A stretch of 44,303 nt of DNA from Gemmatimonadaceae bacterium (GTDB lineage: Bacteria; Latescibacterota; UBA2968; UBA8231), in NCBI GenBank assembly GCA_002726335.1, contig PBSR01000030.1:1-44303 (forward strand), given 5' to 3'. Positions 17,445-24,193 of the stretch are shown here, in pieces. Each line of letters starts with the position of its first letter. Positions within the stretch are counted from its first letter, which is position 1. The position numbers and the translations under genes were made by a program. The notes under the pieces are model-generated. The model was not told where the DNA came from and ran no database searches. It saw nothing but the letters and a program-made list of their open reading frames with translations.

Positions 17445-18618
17445 CCTCCCACGCCTGATCACTCTGTCGGCGCTCGGCTGGCTCCTGGCATGGCCGGCAA
17501 CGGCACAGGTGCAGTGGTCCGGGTCGCTCGACATCGCCCACAAGGTGGACGTCGCCCAGGAAGAGGGCGAAGAGAACGCCACGCTGAACACGACACCGAA
17601 AGGGCAGTCTCCGTTCAGCCTGGTGCGAGCCAGGCTGTTCGCCGATGCTGAGGTCACCGACGGTGTCACCGTGCTGACGACGATCCTGTGGGACGAGGGT
17701 CTGGGGCACTTCGATATGGAGGGGGCCTATGTGGTGTTCTCTCAGGTCAGCGGTCGCGAGGCTCTGAATCTGCAGGTGGGCAAGATGGCCACGCCGTACG
17801 GTCGCTTCGCCTCCCGTTCCTTCGCCACGGTGAACCCCCTCATCGGTATTCCGCTCATCTACCAGTATTTCTCCTCGGTGCGCGGCAACACGGTACCGGC
17901 CAACGCAGCCCAGCAGCTGGCCTGGCGCAACTCAGCCACCGCCGCCTACCAGACCCGTGGCCTGCCGACGATCTACGACGCCTGCTGGAATACCGGGGTG
18001 CAGCTGTTCGGCTCGACACCGCACGTGGCCTTCGCCCTGGCCCTGACCAAGGGGGCCGTGTCGAATCCGGCGGCGAGCGACAACGATGGGGCGCAACTCG
18101 TCGGCCGTATCGGTGTCCAGCCCAGCATGGGGCTGCAGCTGGGTCTGTCCGCTGCCTGGGGACCGTATCTGGAGTCGGGCGCCGCCGAAAGTCCGGCCTT
18201 CCCGGAAGGCAAGTCGGTGGAAGACTATAAACAGCTGCTGATGGGATTCGACGCCGCGTACAGCGTCGGTCGCTGGGAATTCACCACGGAGTTGATGCGC
18301 AACCGCTGGGAGGTGCCGAACCTGGTGCCCGGCGATGATGCCTTGACCAACATGGGTGGGTACGTGGAAGGTATCGTGGGGCTGCGCCCCGGTCTGAATG
18401 GATCGCTGCGCGCCGGCCGGATCAACTACGGGGAGATCGACGATGGTACGGGCGCCGACATCGCCTGGGACTATGACGTCACCCGCGTGGAGACAGGTCT
18501 GGAGTACTACCTGACCCGGGCTACACATCTGAAGGGCGTGGTCCAGCTGAACTGGCGACATGATGCCCCGGACGACGCCGATCACATGATCGGGGCGCAA
18601 CTGGCGACGGTGTTCTAG
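17437..18618 (+). CDS. Outer-membrane beta-barrel protein (porin-like)
   Basis: A 393-residue exported protein with a signal peptide ending at about PATAQ (residues 1-24), alternating hydrophobic strands throughout, and a C-terminal phenylalanine (ATVF) as needed for BAM-dependent barrel insertion. Segments such as SLVRARLFADAEV, LNLQVGKMATPYGRF and RVETGLEYYLTRATHL resemble phosphate-selective or general porins (the VGK...PYGR region is typical). I prefer the ATG at 17437, with GAAGAGG at 17424-17430, over the in-frame ATG at 17422 which lacks a binding site. It overlaps the cyclase stop by eight bases, so translation is probably coupled. The permeant is unknown. Confidence 0.8.
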   Translation: MGSLPRLITLSALGWLLAWPATAQVQWSGSLDIAHKVDVAQEEGEENATLNTTPKGQSPFSLVRARLFADAEVTDGVTVLTTILWDEGLGHFDMEGAYVVFSQVSGREALNLQVGKMATPYGRFASRSFATVNPLIGIPLIYQYFSSVRGNTVPANAAQQLAWRNSATAAYQTRGLPTIYDACWNTGVQLFGSTPHVAFALALTKGAVSNPAASDNDGAQLVGRIGVQPSMGLQLGLSAAWGPYLESGAAESPAFPEGKSVEDYKQLLMGFDAAYSVGRWEFTTELMRNRWEVPNLVPGDDALTNMGGYVEGIVGLRPGLNGSLRAGRINYGEIDDGTGADIAWDYDVTRVETGLEYYLTRATHLKGVVQLNWRHDAPDDADHMIGAQLATVF

Positions 18619-18678
18619 ATGGGGATCCCCGGGCGTCCGGTGATGCGGGTCACATCCGGCGAACCCCTCAAGGGCGTA

Positions 18679-18684
18679 TATAAT
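18679..18684 (+). promoter_or_regulatory. Consensus -10 element upstream of the HDOD gene
   Basis: TATAAT lies 24 bases before the ATG at 18708 in an otherwise GC-rich 89-base gap, making it the clearest sigma-70-like -10 box in the window. No good -35 lies 16-18 bases upstream, so an activator may be needed. It would separate the HDOD/MBL/Gfo-Idh unit from the cyclase operon. Confidence 0.5.
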
Positions 18685-18707
18685 GGATTCGCTATGTTTG
18701 GAGTCCG

Positions 18708-20054
18708 ATGAGCCGCAATCAGCCAGCACCCGCGCCCGATGAGGAATTCGGCCTGATCGTCGAACAGGAAGGGGTAGGCCCCGACCTGGTGCGGCAACTG
18801 GGCCTCATCCTCAACTACTTCTACGGCTTCAACATGATGCTTGCCCGCTCGCCCGAAGAAGCGGCGGGCATGGTTGCCGAGCGCGGCGAGGCCGTAGCCT
18901 TTGTCCTCTTTCTCGGGGACGAACCGCTGGCGGCGGCCACCGTCAGCCGGCTCACCCGTGACGGGACGTTGCCTCTCATCGCCCTGCTGTCCCGGCCACT
19001 GGTCGACAGCCACCGCGATCTGGCGCACGAGGTCGAACAACTGCACCTGATCCCCCTCGAGACGATTCCCGAGCATGGCGGAGCGATTCTGCGTGACGCT
19101 CTGGCACCGATCTTCGAAGCCCACGGCATCGGCGGCCTGTGGGAACGGGCCCAGCACGTGTCCTTCCGTGTTCTCGAACAGCGCGTGGAGAAGCGGGTCA
19201 GCCACCTGCACACGCTGCCCACGTTACCCGAAGTCGTGATGCGGATCCTCGAGGTCGTTCACGATGACGATTCCACGTCGGCGCAACTCGAGGAGGTCCT
19301 GCGCTCCGATCCGGCCATCGTGCACAAACTGCTGCAGGTGGTCAACACTCCCACCTTCGCCGGTGTCGGCCAGCACGGCGAGTGGGGCCTGGGCGACGCC
19401 ATCGTTCGCCTCGGGCGGCGCAAACTCGGCAGCCTGGCCCTGCAGATCAAGCTCATCAACGGGCTCATCAAACCCGAGGAAAGTGGCTTCGATCTGCGCC
19501 GCTTCTGGGTCCACTCCGTGGGTTGTGCCCACATCGCCGACCGGCTGTTCACCCAGCGCCTCGTCGAGATCGACGAAGATGAAGTTTCGGTGAACGAGTA
19601 CTGGGTGGCGGCTCTGATGCACGATATCGGCAAGCTGGTCCTCGGGTTCTTCTTCTGGGATCACTTCGATCGCCTCGCCAACCTGAGTACTGGAGCGCAG
19701 ATCAATTTCCGTGAAGCCGAGAGCCGTCTCGGTGACGTGGTCAGCCACGAGCAACTCGGACAGCTGCTGATGATGCGCGCCCCCATGCGTGAGGACCTGG
19801 CCCGCTGCGTGGGAACCCACCACCAGCCAGGCAGCATCCCAAGTTCGTTGCTGGCGCTGGTGAATTTCGCCGACAATCTGTGCAAGGATCTGGGCATGGG
19901 CACTCTCGTCGAAGAGCGGGGCGAGTATGACGCAGCCGTGCTGCGCGTGCTCGGCGTGACCCAGGAGCGTGTCGAGGTCATCCGCGACGGTCTTGGCCAG
20001 GCGGCGGTGCAGGAGGTGATGGACATCGTCGACCGGTGCACGGCGTCAACCTGA
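18708..20054 (+). CDS. HDOD domain signalling protein with degenerate receiver-like N terminus
   Basis: A 448-residue cytoplasmic protein. Residues about 165-400 form an HDOD domain: HTLPTLPEVVMRILE opening, VLRSDPAIVHKLLQVVNT, AIVRLGRRKLGSLAL, and an HD pair in LMHDIGKLVLG. HDOD proteins act in signalling and regulation, often without the phosphohydrolase activity of HD-GYP. The first ~140 residues look like a receiver fold without the usual acidic pocket and phospho-Asp (pseudo-receiver), though this is judged by eye. GGAG sits four bases before the ATG and a TATAAT box lies upstream. The position just after a cyclase operon suggests a nucleotide-signalling neighbourhood. Its end overlaps the next gene by 19 bases. 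Confidence 0.85.
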   Translation: MSRNQPAPAPDEEFGLIVEQEGVGPDLVRQLGLILNYFYGFNMMLARSPEEAAGMVAERGEAVAFVLFLGDEPLAAATVSRLTRDGTLPLIALLSRPLVDSHRDLAHEVEQLHLIPLETIPEHGGAILRDALAPIFEAHGIGGLWERAQHVSFRVLEQRVEKRVSHLHTLPTLPEVVMRILEVVHDDDSTSAQLEEVLRSDPAIVHKLLQVVNTPTFAGVGQHGEWGLGDAIVRLGRRKLGSLALQIKLINGLIKPEESGFDLRRFWVHSVGCAHIADRLFTQRLVEIDEDEVSVNEYWVAALMHDIGKLVLGFFFWDHFDRLANLSTGAQINFREAESRLGDVVSHEQLGQLLMMRAPMREDLARCVGTHHQPGSIPSSLLALVNFADNLCKDLGMGTLVEERGEYDAAVLRVLGVTQERVEVIRDGLGQAAVQEVMDIVDRCTAST

Positions 20055-20944
20055 AACCGGGCGCGGCTGCAGGTTCAGCCTTTGAAGAGATCGTGCCGGG
20101 TGTCGTCGTCTACAGGCACAACTGGGCCGATGGCACCTGTGCCCTCGTCTTCGGCGACACCGGGGCAGCAGCCGTCGACGGCGGCGGTGATCCGGCCGAC
20201 GGACACGCCATGGCCACCCATCTGCGAGGTCGGGGTCACGAGCCCGACCGCCTGATTTACACCCACGGACACAGCGACCACGTATGGGGGGCAGCTGCCC
20301 TCGGCGAGGGCGAGGTCATCGCCCATGAATTGACGCCAGAGGTCATGGCTCGCCAGGTGCCGTCGTGGGCACAGCGCTGGCAGGTGAAGGAGGACGAGGC
20401 CAGGGCGCGAGTACCATGGCCGACGGTGACGTTCTCCGATGAGCTGCAGGTGCATCTGGGGGGACGAACGTTGCGACTGCTGCGCACCCCCGGTCACAGC
20501 ATCGACGGGATCAGCGTGCTGGTGCAGGACTGCGGCGTCCTCCTCGCCGGAGACTGCGCCGCCACAGGAATCGTGCCGGCCCTGGGCGATGGCGACGGCC
20601 GCATCCTGGAGGCATCGCTGCGCTCCCTCGCAAACATGAACATCGACGTGCTGGTTCCCGGTCACGGTCCCGTCGTGCGTGGTGCTGAGGTAGGCGACTG
20701 GTTGCGTTGGGGGGCCGACTATCTGCTCGGTGTACGGCAGCGAGTCCGTGAGCAACTGTCAGCCGGGATCTCCGTGGCTGACGTGGCGGCCACCGTGCCA
20801 TATGAAGAATTCGTCGGTGATCGTCTGTCGCGAGATCGACATGGCATGCCCGACCGTCACGCCAGTGCCGTGCGCAAGATCATCGACGAAGAGCGGACGC
20901 GGATGCCGCAGCCGTTTGCTGACAGCATTCGGGGCGGCGTGTGA
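20036..20944 (+). CDS. Metallo-beta-lactamase-fold hydrolase
   Basis: A 302-residue protein with the complete di-metal motif set: THGHSDH (76-82), a later His in TPGHS, an Asp in LAGDC, and a final His in VPGHGP. This matches hydroxyacylglutathione hydrolase/lactonase-like members of the superfamily; the exact ester or thioester substrate cannot be told. The C-terminal ~90 residues are helical, as in ETHE/quorum-lactonase-like variants. The start is GTG at 20036, inside the end of the HDOD gene (19-base overlap). The stop overlaps the following GTG start by four bases, so the three genes are probably translated together. Confidence 0.9.
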   Translation: MHGVNLKPGAAAGSAFEEIVPGVVVYRHNWADGTCALVFGDTGAAAVDGGGDPADGHAMATHLRGRGHEPDRLIYTHGHSDHVWGAAALGEGEVIAHELTPEVMARQVPSWAQRWQVKEDEARARVPWPTVTFSDELQVHLGGRTLRLLRTPGHSIDGISVLVQDCGVLLAGDCAATGIVPALGDGDGRILEASLRSLANMNIDVLVPGHGPVVRGAEVGDWLRWGADYLLGVRQRVREQLSAGISVADVAATVPYEEFVGDRLSRDRHGMPDRHASAVRKIIDEERTRMPQPFADSIRGGV

Positions 20945-21975
20945 CAGGGGCGGCACTGCGCCTGGCCATCGTCGGCGTCGGCTGGGCCGGAACGAGGCAG
21001 ACCGAGAGCGTCGGGGAACTGGGGGACGGTACGCTCCAGGTCGTCTGCCTTGTCGATCCCGATGTCGACCACCTGACGGACCGAAGCAAGGTACTGGGCG
21101 TCGAACGCATCTGCTCCGACTTGCCGGAGATCCTCGCCGATCCCGACATCGATGCCGTATCCATCTGCAGCCCCCATCGGTTTCACTGTGAGCAGGCCGT
21201 GGCCGCCGCGGAGGCCGGCAAGCACATCCTCGTCGAAAAACCGATGTCCATGGATGTGGATGAGGCCACACGGATGATCGATGCGGCGTCCAAAGCCCAT
21301 GTGTGTCTGTATGTGGCCGAGAGTGCCACCTATCAGCCTGTAGCATCCTTTCTACGTGACGTTGTGCGCCAGGGCCGATGGATCGGTGAGCTGACCGCGG
21401 CCAGCGTGAGTGCCGGATTCCGGGCACCGGCGTACGGGTATCCGGATCGGCGCGCCTGGTTGGCTCAACCAGAACACGGTGGCACCGGGACCTGGGCCCT
21501 GCATGGAATCCACACCATCGCGCAGATGCGCTACGTCCTCGGTGAGGTCGCCGTGGTCTACGCGCATCAGCACCGAGCGGCTTCCTTCGAGCGTGATGAC
21601 GTGGAAGCCACGGTGAGTGCCACCCTTACGCTGGACTCCGGTCTGATGGTGCAACTGTTGCAGACGGCGGAAACGAAAATTCCACCCATGCTGGCCGGTT
21701 ACGTGTTACACGGGGATCGTGGAAGTCTGCACGCTGGTCCTGCCGGCTGTCGGATTTTCACTGACGAAGACCATGGAACCCTCGTCGATATCCCGGCTGC
21801 ACGACATTCGGAGCATGCCCTCGAGCTGGAGGCGTTTGCGGCGACAGTGGCAGGCGTCGAAGGCCCGACGACCGGTCTGTCCGAGCGGCGCAGTCTCGCC
21901 GTCGTGGAGGCAGGCTACGAGTCGATGCGCACGGGGTTGCCAGTGGATCTGGAACAGCGCTTCGGGGTTCTGTAG
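20941..21975 (+). CDS. Gfo/Idh/MocA family oxidoreductase
   Basis: A 344-residue NAD(P)-dependent sugar dehydrogenase-like protein. The Rossmann motif is IVGVGWAG (9-16), DAVSICSPHRFH follows, and the active-site lysine is in LVEKPMSMD. The C-terminal domain shows the WALHGIHTIAQMRYVLG segment expected at the substrate site. It starts with GTG in a GTGA overlap with the metallo-hydrolase gene. The pairing of a lactonase-like MBL hydrolase with a sugar dehydrogenase would fit oxidation of an aldose to a lactone and then hydrolysis; this is an inference from adjacency. A strong hairpin follows 24 bases after the stop. Confidence 0.92.
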   Translation: MTGAALRLAIVGVGWAGTRQTESVGELGDGTLQVVCLVDPDVDHLTDRSKVLGVERICSDLPEILADPDIDAVSICSPHRFHCEQAVAAAEAGKHILVEKPMSMDVDEATRMIDAASKAHVCLYVAESATYQPVASFLRDVVRQGRWIGELTAASVSAGFRAPAYGYPDRRAWLAQPEHGGTGTWALHGIHTIAQMRYVLGEVAVVYAHQHRAASFERDDVEATVSATLTLDSGLMVQLLQTAETKIPPMLAGYVLHGDRGSLHAGPAGCRIFTDEDHGTLVDIPAARHSEHALELEAFAATVAGVEGPTTGLSERRSLAVVEAGYESMRTGLPVDLEQRFGVL

Positions 21976-21998
21976 GGCGGAACGTCCTGATGGTGCCG

Positions 21999-22031
21999 GG
22001 ACGACCGGTCCACGGATGGGACCGGTCGTCC
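21999..22031 (+). terminator. Strong hairpin after the Gfo/Idh/MocA gene (terminator-like, weak T tract)
   Basis: A perfect 13-bp inverted repeat (21999-22011 with 22019-22031) around a 7-base loop starts 24 bases after the stop codon. The following bases TCTATGT give only a poor U-run, so it may be an intrinsic terminator of low efficiency or a 3'-end stabilising hairpin. Confidence 0.6.
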
Positions 22032-22034
22032 TCT

Positions 22035-22194
22035 ATGTCGTGTCTCAGAGATCCGTCAACATTCTGCCGCCGAGCCATCCGTGCTCACTGCGTTGCGCTC
22101 ACTCTGTGGGTCCACTGACCCACATCGATCGCGCGCCTTGTGAGCCCGGCGTCTCGACGCCAGAATTCGCCGACCTATCTCTGAGGCACGACAT
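22035..22194 (+). other. Structured 160-base element closed by an 18-bp inverted repeat (candidate ncRNA or MITE-like element)
   Basis: The ends, 22035-22052 and 22177-22194, are inverted repeats over all 18 positions. The single non-Watson-Crick pair is T22043 with G22186, which is a G-U pair in plus-strand RNA but an A-C mismatch in minus-strand RNA. Inside are further complementary segments: 22061-22066 with 22161-22166 (6 bp), 22097-22102 with 22140-22145 (6 bp), a hairpin of 8 bp with a 4-base loop at 22105-22124, and a 5-bp hairpin with a CTCG loop at 22148-22161, which competes with one base pair of the 6-bp helix. No ORF fits it. It could be a structured RNA read from the plus strand or a terminal-inverted-repeat element; I see no clear target-site duplication. 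I do not recognise a known family. Confidence 0.55.
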
Positions 22195-22201
22195 CTAGCT
22201 T

Positions 22202-22333
22202 TCAGCGGGGGATGGCGAAGAGATGCTCGGGGTCGGTGGCGACGGCATAGGCCACCGACAGAGCGAACACCCACCATAACGCACGCTGCAGGCCGTTGAC
22301 GGCACGCGTGTGATACAGATGGTTGGCCTTCAT
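22202..22333 (-). CDS. Putative 43-residue single-span membrane peptide
   Basis: An open frame of 43 codons starting with ATG at 22333, with GAGGAG about nine bases upstream. The product has a basic N-terminal part (MKANHLYHTR), a hydrophobic helix at about residues 18-33 (RALWWVFALSVAYAVA) and a short polar tail ending IPR. It is the downstream member of two tiny membrane ORFs on this strand and ends eight bases from the structured element. No family recognised; the good ribosome site and clean single helix argue for a real gene, but short frames in GC-rich DNA are common. Confidence 0.5.
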   Translation of the reverse strand: MKANHLYHTRAVNGLQRALWWVFALSVAYAVATDPEHLFAIPR

Positions 22334-22397
22334 GTCGCACTCCTCGAGTTCATGTGGTTTCTGTGGCACCCTCTTCGCTCCTGCAACGGGATCTTCT

Positions 22398-22499
22398 CTA
22401 GGAGAAGTAGCCGATGAAGGGGAAGACGAGGGTGACGATAAAGGTGACCACGCCGTATACCAGGGCCTGGTTCAGCAATTCTCGTCGCATCGTTTCCAT
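22398..22499 (-). CDS. Putative 33-residue single-span membrane peptide
   Basis: An ORF of 33 codons from ATG 22499, or 30 codons from the in-frame ATG at 22490. AGGAG directly precedes the first ATG and is better placed for the second (about 11 bases). The peptide has a charged start (MRRELLNQ) and a hydrophobic helix covering most of the rest (ALVYGVVTFIVTLVFPFIGYF). It resembles in shape the tiny accessory subunits of membrane complexes, but I recognise no family. It lies 64 bases upstream of the 43-residue ORF on the same strand. Confidence 0.5.
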   Translation of the reverse strand: METMRRELLNQALVYGVVTFIVTLVFPFIGYFS

Positions 22500-22542
22500 C
22501 TCTCCTGCGTTGGCGGCGAACTTCCATCGTTCGCCGGGTTAC

Positions 22543-22574
22543 AAAAAAGGGACCGTCCTGTGGAGGACGGTCCC
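22543..22574 (-). terminator. Intrinsic (rho-independent) terminator, minus strand
   Basis: A perfect 10-bp GC-rich stem (22549-22558 with 22565-22574), a 6-base loop, and on the minus strand a run of six T directly after the stem. It is the most canonical terminator in the window. It ends a minus-strand transcript coming from above 22574, where the only candidate gene is the 23-residue ORF at 22655-22726. Confidence 0.88.
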
Positions 22575-22654
22575 TGCGTCATCATATCGGATGATGAAGC
22601 CCGTCTACTCCGTCCCACTGCTGCGGGATCGGAGAGAGGGCGCTGAGTTCTGCG

Positions 22655-22726
22655 TCAGAACTCGATACCCACCTCGTCGATCACCGGAGCGATCTGTGAA
22701 GCGATACCCGTCAGGCGTTGAAACAC
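22655..22726 (-). CDS. Putative 23-residue peptide ahead of a strong terminator
   Basis: A GTG-started frame of 23 codons with AAGGAG seven bases upstream, product MFQRLTGIASQIAPVIDEV plus GIEF. The stop is about 80 bases before the perfect terminator on the same strand. A dedicated short transcript (ribosome site, peptide, terminator) is the simplest reading; it could be a small peptide gene, or an sRNA that happens to carry a frame. No family recognised. Confidence 0.4.
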   Translation of the reverse strand: MFQRLTGIASQIAPVIDEVGIEF

Positions 22727-22985
22727 GTCACGTCTCCTTCCCTGGGGATGCTTCTGTCTGCGACCTTTGGTGCAAGCTGCATCTCTGGTCTCCATTGTCG
22801 CCCGAAGGCGGCGCAAAGCATCCGTGAATCGAATGTGGCTGAAGCGAACGTTGGTTGGGCCCGCATATGCAAGGGGCGTGCCAGTGCCTATATCTATTAT
22901 GATAGACGGCGTTTTTCCGTCCACCCTTCGTCCGACTCCGTCAGTGGTGTTGAGTCGACGTAAAAGTGCAGACCGGATGTACACC
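22727..22985. other. Gene-free stretch with a possible minus-strand promoter
   Basis: No convincing ORF on either strand. It holds the most AT-rich patch of the area (22888-22905). On the minus strand TGGACG followed 16 bases later by CATAAT (between about 22896 and 22927) could be a sigma-70 promoter for the short transcript ending at the terminator near 22543. A small GACGG/CCGTC inverted repeat overlaps the spacer. Support is by eye only. Confidence 0.3.
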
Positions 22986-23004
22986 GGGTGCAAACCTTGC
23001 ACCC
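22986..23004. promoter_or_regulatory. Perfect 8-bp palindrome with 3-base spacer upstream of threonine aldolase
   Basis: GGGTGCAA, three bases, then TTGCACCC, ending 36 bases before the ATG at 23041. The symmetry and position suit a repressor operator or a short 5' UTR hairpin. No T tract follows, so it is not an intrinsic terminator. Confidence 0.45.
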
Positions 23005-23040
23005 TTGCGTCGAGCCAACCCTTTCACCGAACATGTGACC

Positions 23041-24078
23041 ATGACTGAACGCGTCCGTCACTTCGCCAGTGACAATGAGGCCGGTATCCATCCGCGGGTT
23101 CTGGCGGCCATCGCCGAGGCCAACACGGGGCACGCACCTTCCTACGGAGCGGATGCATGGACGCAGGAGCTGGAGGCTCGTTTCCGCGAGCTTTTCGGCT
23201 CCCACACCCGGGCCTTTCCCGTGTTCAACGGCACCGCCGCCAACGTGATGAGTGCCGCCGGCATCATCGAACCGCACCAGGCCGTGATCTGTGCCGGCAC
23301 ATCGCACATACATTTCGACGAATGTGGCGCCATCGAGCGCTTTGCCGGCTGCCGTGTCCTCGTCCTCGGTGTGCCGCACGGCAAGATCGAGCCGGCGTCG
23401 CTGACGCAGGTAGCCGATGGTCACGGTATGCCCCATCAGTCGCAGCCGCGGGTGCTGTCGATCACGCAGGCCAGCGAGCTGGGTACCGTCTACACACCAG
23501 ATGAGGTACGGCGCCTGGCAGAGGCCGTTCACGATCGTGGCTGGTTGCTGCACATGGACGGAGCCCGGTTGGCCAACGCGGCGGCGGCCCTCGACGTGCC
23601 GCTGCGCGCTGTGACCAGCGACGTCGGCGTCGATATGCTGAGCTTCGGTGGGACCAAATGCGGCTTGCTCGCAGGCGAGGTCGTGCTCGTACTCAGCCAG
23701 GGGCTGGCACCGCAGATGCCGTACACGCGCAAGCAGGGACTGCAGCTGGCATCGAAGATGCGCTTCCTCAGCGCCCAGTTCCTGGCCCTGCTCACCGACG
23801 AACTGTGGCGAGAGATGGCGCAACACGCCAACAGCATGGCGCGCCGCCTGCACGAGTCGGTGGGTGATCTGCCAGGGCTGGAGTTCACTCATCCCCAGGA
23901 GTCGAATGCTGTCTTCGCCCGTCTGCCCGCTACGGCCCTGGCCCAGCTGCGGCAGGATTGGCGTATGGCGGTGTGGGATGCCGAGACCCACGAGGTCCGC
24001 TGGATGGCCTCGTGGGATACCACGCCCGAGGATGTGGACGACTTTGCGGCGGCGATCCGCAGCGCCCTGACGGACTGA
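23041..24078 (+). CDS. ltaE: Low-specificity L-threonine aldolase
   Basis: PLP-dependent enzyme cleaving threonine or allo-threonine to glycine and acetaldehyde. The 345 residues cover the fold-type I aldolase: FASDNEAGIHP opening, PVFNGTAANV (cofactor phosphate region), HMDGARLANA with PLP-pairing D173, and the Schiff-base lysine K206 in SFGGTKCG. The ATG at 23041 is where homology begins; the frame stays open to 22966 but those residues are not family-like and would cover the upstream palindrome. A truncated glycosidase start and a glycosyltransferase follow on the same strand. Confidence 0.93.
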   Translation: MTERVRHFASDNEAGIHPRVLAAIAEANTGHAPSYGADAWTQELEARFRELFGSHTRAFPVFNGTAANVMSAAGIIEPHQAVICAGTSHIHFDECGAIERFAGCRVLVLGVPHGKIEPASLTQVADGHGMPHQSQPRVLSITQASELGTVYTPDEVRRLAEAVHDRGWLLHMDGARLANAAAALDVPLRAVTSDVGVDMLSFGGTKCGLLAGEVVLVLSQGLAPQMPYTRKQGLQLASKMRFLSAQFLALLTDELWREMAQHANSMARRLHESVGDLPGLEFTHPQESNAVFARLPATALAQLRQDWRMAVWDAETHEVRWMASWDTTPEDVDDFAAAIRSALTD

Positions 24079-24083
24079 ACACC

Positions 24084-24182
24084 ATGTCAGCACCGATTCA
24101 ACCGGGAACCCGTCGGGAGCTGTTCCTCGACGAAGATCTCATCGCCCGCTACCACCGGGGCGAAGCGTGCCCGGCGCCCTGA
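24084..24182 (+). pseudogene. Truncated N terminus of a glycoside-hydrolase-like protein
   Basis: A 32-codon frame beginning MSAPIQPGTRRELFLDEDL and stopping abruptly. The RRELFLD.DLI opening is typical of the first residues of large GH32/43- or sialidase-like proteins in Planctomycetes-type genomes (pattern from memory). Here the rest is missing and the glycosyltransferase gene begins almost at once, so the gene body appears to have been lost. It starts six bases after the aldolase stop and overlaps nothing essential. It could instead be a small real peptide, but the N-terminal similarity makes a remnant more likely. Confidence 0.5.
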
Positions 24183-24193
24183 CAAGGTCAGCG

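Noticed and set aside
22035..22194. Integron attC site
   Set aside because: No RYYYAAC/GTTRRRY core pair at the ends and no cassette-like genes around it.
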